Positions 21,987 to 22,731 of a stretch of 22,731 nt of DNA are shown here, in pieces. Location of the stretch: positions 1 through 22,731 of the forward strand of contig SVIK01000008.1 of assembly GCA_015069525.1 (NCBI GenBank), in the 5' to 3' direction. Below the pieces are notes generated by a model. The model made no database searches, had not been told where the DNA came from, and worked only from the letters and a program-made list of their open reading frames with translations. Numbering within the stretch: position 1 is the first letter of the stretch; every line of letters begins with the position of its first letter. A program made the position numbers and the translations under genes. This DNA comes from Clostridiales bacterium. Lineage in GTDB: Bacteria; Bacillota; Clostridia; Christensenellales; Borkfalkiaceae.

Positions 21987-22731
21987 ATGAAAACGAAATC
22001 GAGAAATTTAATCGTGGTTTTCTTTATGGCGGTTGCATTTATTTGTGGCGTGTTCGCAATTACACCGCTTACGGCAAATGCGGATGAGGCGCTTGATACG
22101 GAGATAACCGAAGTGGGCACCTTTGAAGAACTTTTGAATGCAGTCAACTCGGACAAGACGCATATTAAGCTTATGAACGATATAGAGAATATCGTTCCCG
22201 ATGACGAGCTTCCCACAAAGCACCGTCTTGTGTTTGACGGCGGCAAGGATTACATGCTTGACCTTAACGGCAATAAGCTAATGGTAGGCAACTATGCAAA
22301 CGAGTTCTATACAGACAATTTTTCTATGATTGCCGTATCAAATAGTTCTAACCTTGATATCGAAAACGGTAGCATAGTTTTTGAAAATTGGTATACCGAT
22401 TATCGCACCGCCAAGGGGGTGGCTTTCGTAACGGATGACTCTATCCTTACGGCAACAGACGTAGATATGTATAACGGTTACACTGGTACGGTGGTCTACG
22501 CTACGGATGATGCAAAGGTTACGCTTGACGGTGGTGATTATACCGCAATGAGCGGCTTTGCCGTATATCTTGAAAAACAGGCCTCTCTTACTCTTGACGG
22601 AGGTGTATGGATCGGCACCAAGATGGGTGACAGTACGGCTACCGTATATCTTGACGGCTACGGTGCACTCTATTCCGAAAGCACGGGGGAAATAGTCGTA
22701 AATAACGCTTATTTCAATACCGGCATACAGG
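21987..22731 (+). CDS. secreted surface protein, beta-helix-like, 3' end beyond window
   Basis: The frame is open from ATG 21987 to the window end (248 codons). ATG follows GGAAGGAGAA. Residues 1-32 are a signal peptide: Lys and Arg at 2, 4 and 6, a hydrophobic core LIVVFFMAVAFICGVFA, and a likely cut after TANA (Ala32). The mature part opens with TFEELLNAVNSDKTHIKLMNDI, the usual first turn of right-handed beta-helix proteins, and goes on with short strands and turns such as NLDIENGSIVFEN, KVTLDGGDYTAMSGFAVYL and SLTLDGGVW, fitting coils of a parallel beta-helix. Such proteins are often adhesins or glycan-acting enzymes; catalytic residues cannot be judged from this part. An anchor, if any, would be in the missing C-terminus. 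CTT for Leu and GAC for Asp are used more than in the AT-rich glycan genes nearby. Confidence 0.85.
   Translation, partial: MKTKSRNLIVVFFMAVAFICGVFAITPLTANADEALDTEITEVGTFEELLNAVNSDKTHIKLMNDIENIVPDDELPTKHRLVFDGGKDYMLDLNGNKLMVGNYANEFYTDNFSMIAVSNSSNLDIENGSIVFENWYTDYRTAKGVAFVTDDSILTATDVDMYNGYTGTVVYATDDAKVTLDGGDYTAMSGFAVYLEKQASLTLDGGVWIGTKMGDSTATVYLDGYGALYSESTGEIVVNNAYFNTGIQ

Overview
The window looks like a chromosomal stretch from an uncultured, probably gut-associated member of the Clostridia (Firmicutes). The support is an endospore regulator (spoVT), a Clostridia-style gyrB-gyrA operon, GGAGG ribosome binding sites, sigma-A promoters with TATAAT boxes and many strong intrinsic terminators. 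I cannot name a species.

Layout. 1-898: 3' part of an MreB-type actin gene with an apparent frameshift at about base 25, ended by a strong terminator. 1000-1487: a promoter-to-terminator unit of about 450 nt without any ordinary gene. It holds either a string of micro-ORFs, most with their own ribosome binding site, or a structured RNA. 1488-1770: a hairpin-array repeat and a terminator. 1973-6533: gyrB-gyrA. 6534-6992: terminator, second copy of the hairpin-array repeat, and the glycyl-tRNA synthetase terminator. 7011-8411 (-): glyS. 8712-13468: fhs, glnS and a duplicated CvpA-like membrane protein, then a bidirectional terminator. 13579-14124 (-): spoVT. 14305-14389: tRNA-Leu(AAG). 14714-15313: a small HExxH protein. 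15419-17463: a flavin reductase-like, tocopherol cyclase-like and cupin operon. 17539-20662 (-): three genes for surface glycan synthesis, AT-rich at the upstream end. 20868-21821: a seven-helix membrane protein fused to a LuxR-type DNA-binding domain. 21987 to the end: the start of a secreted, probably beta-helical surface protein.

How the genes relate. The first two thirds are mostly housekeeping: topology, tRNA charging, one-carbon metabolism. The last third is accessory and faces the cell envelope. The three most interesting signals are non-genic or partly so. First, a dispersed repeat built from consecutive small hairpins is present in two copies, each just downstream of a terminator, and the copies differ by paired (compensatory) stem changes. 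Second, the 1000-1487 transcription unit. Third, three ATCACCC heptamers spaced exactly 11 bp sit upstream of a promoter that lacks a good -35 box, between a membrane-bound LuxR-type regulator and a secreted surface protein, which suggests a local regulatory circuit.
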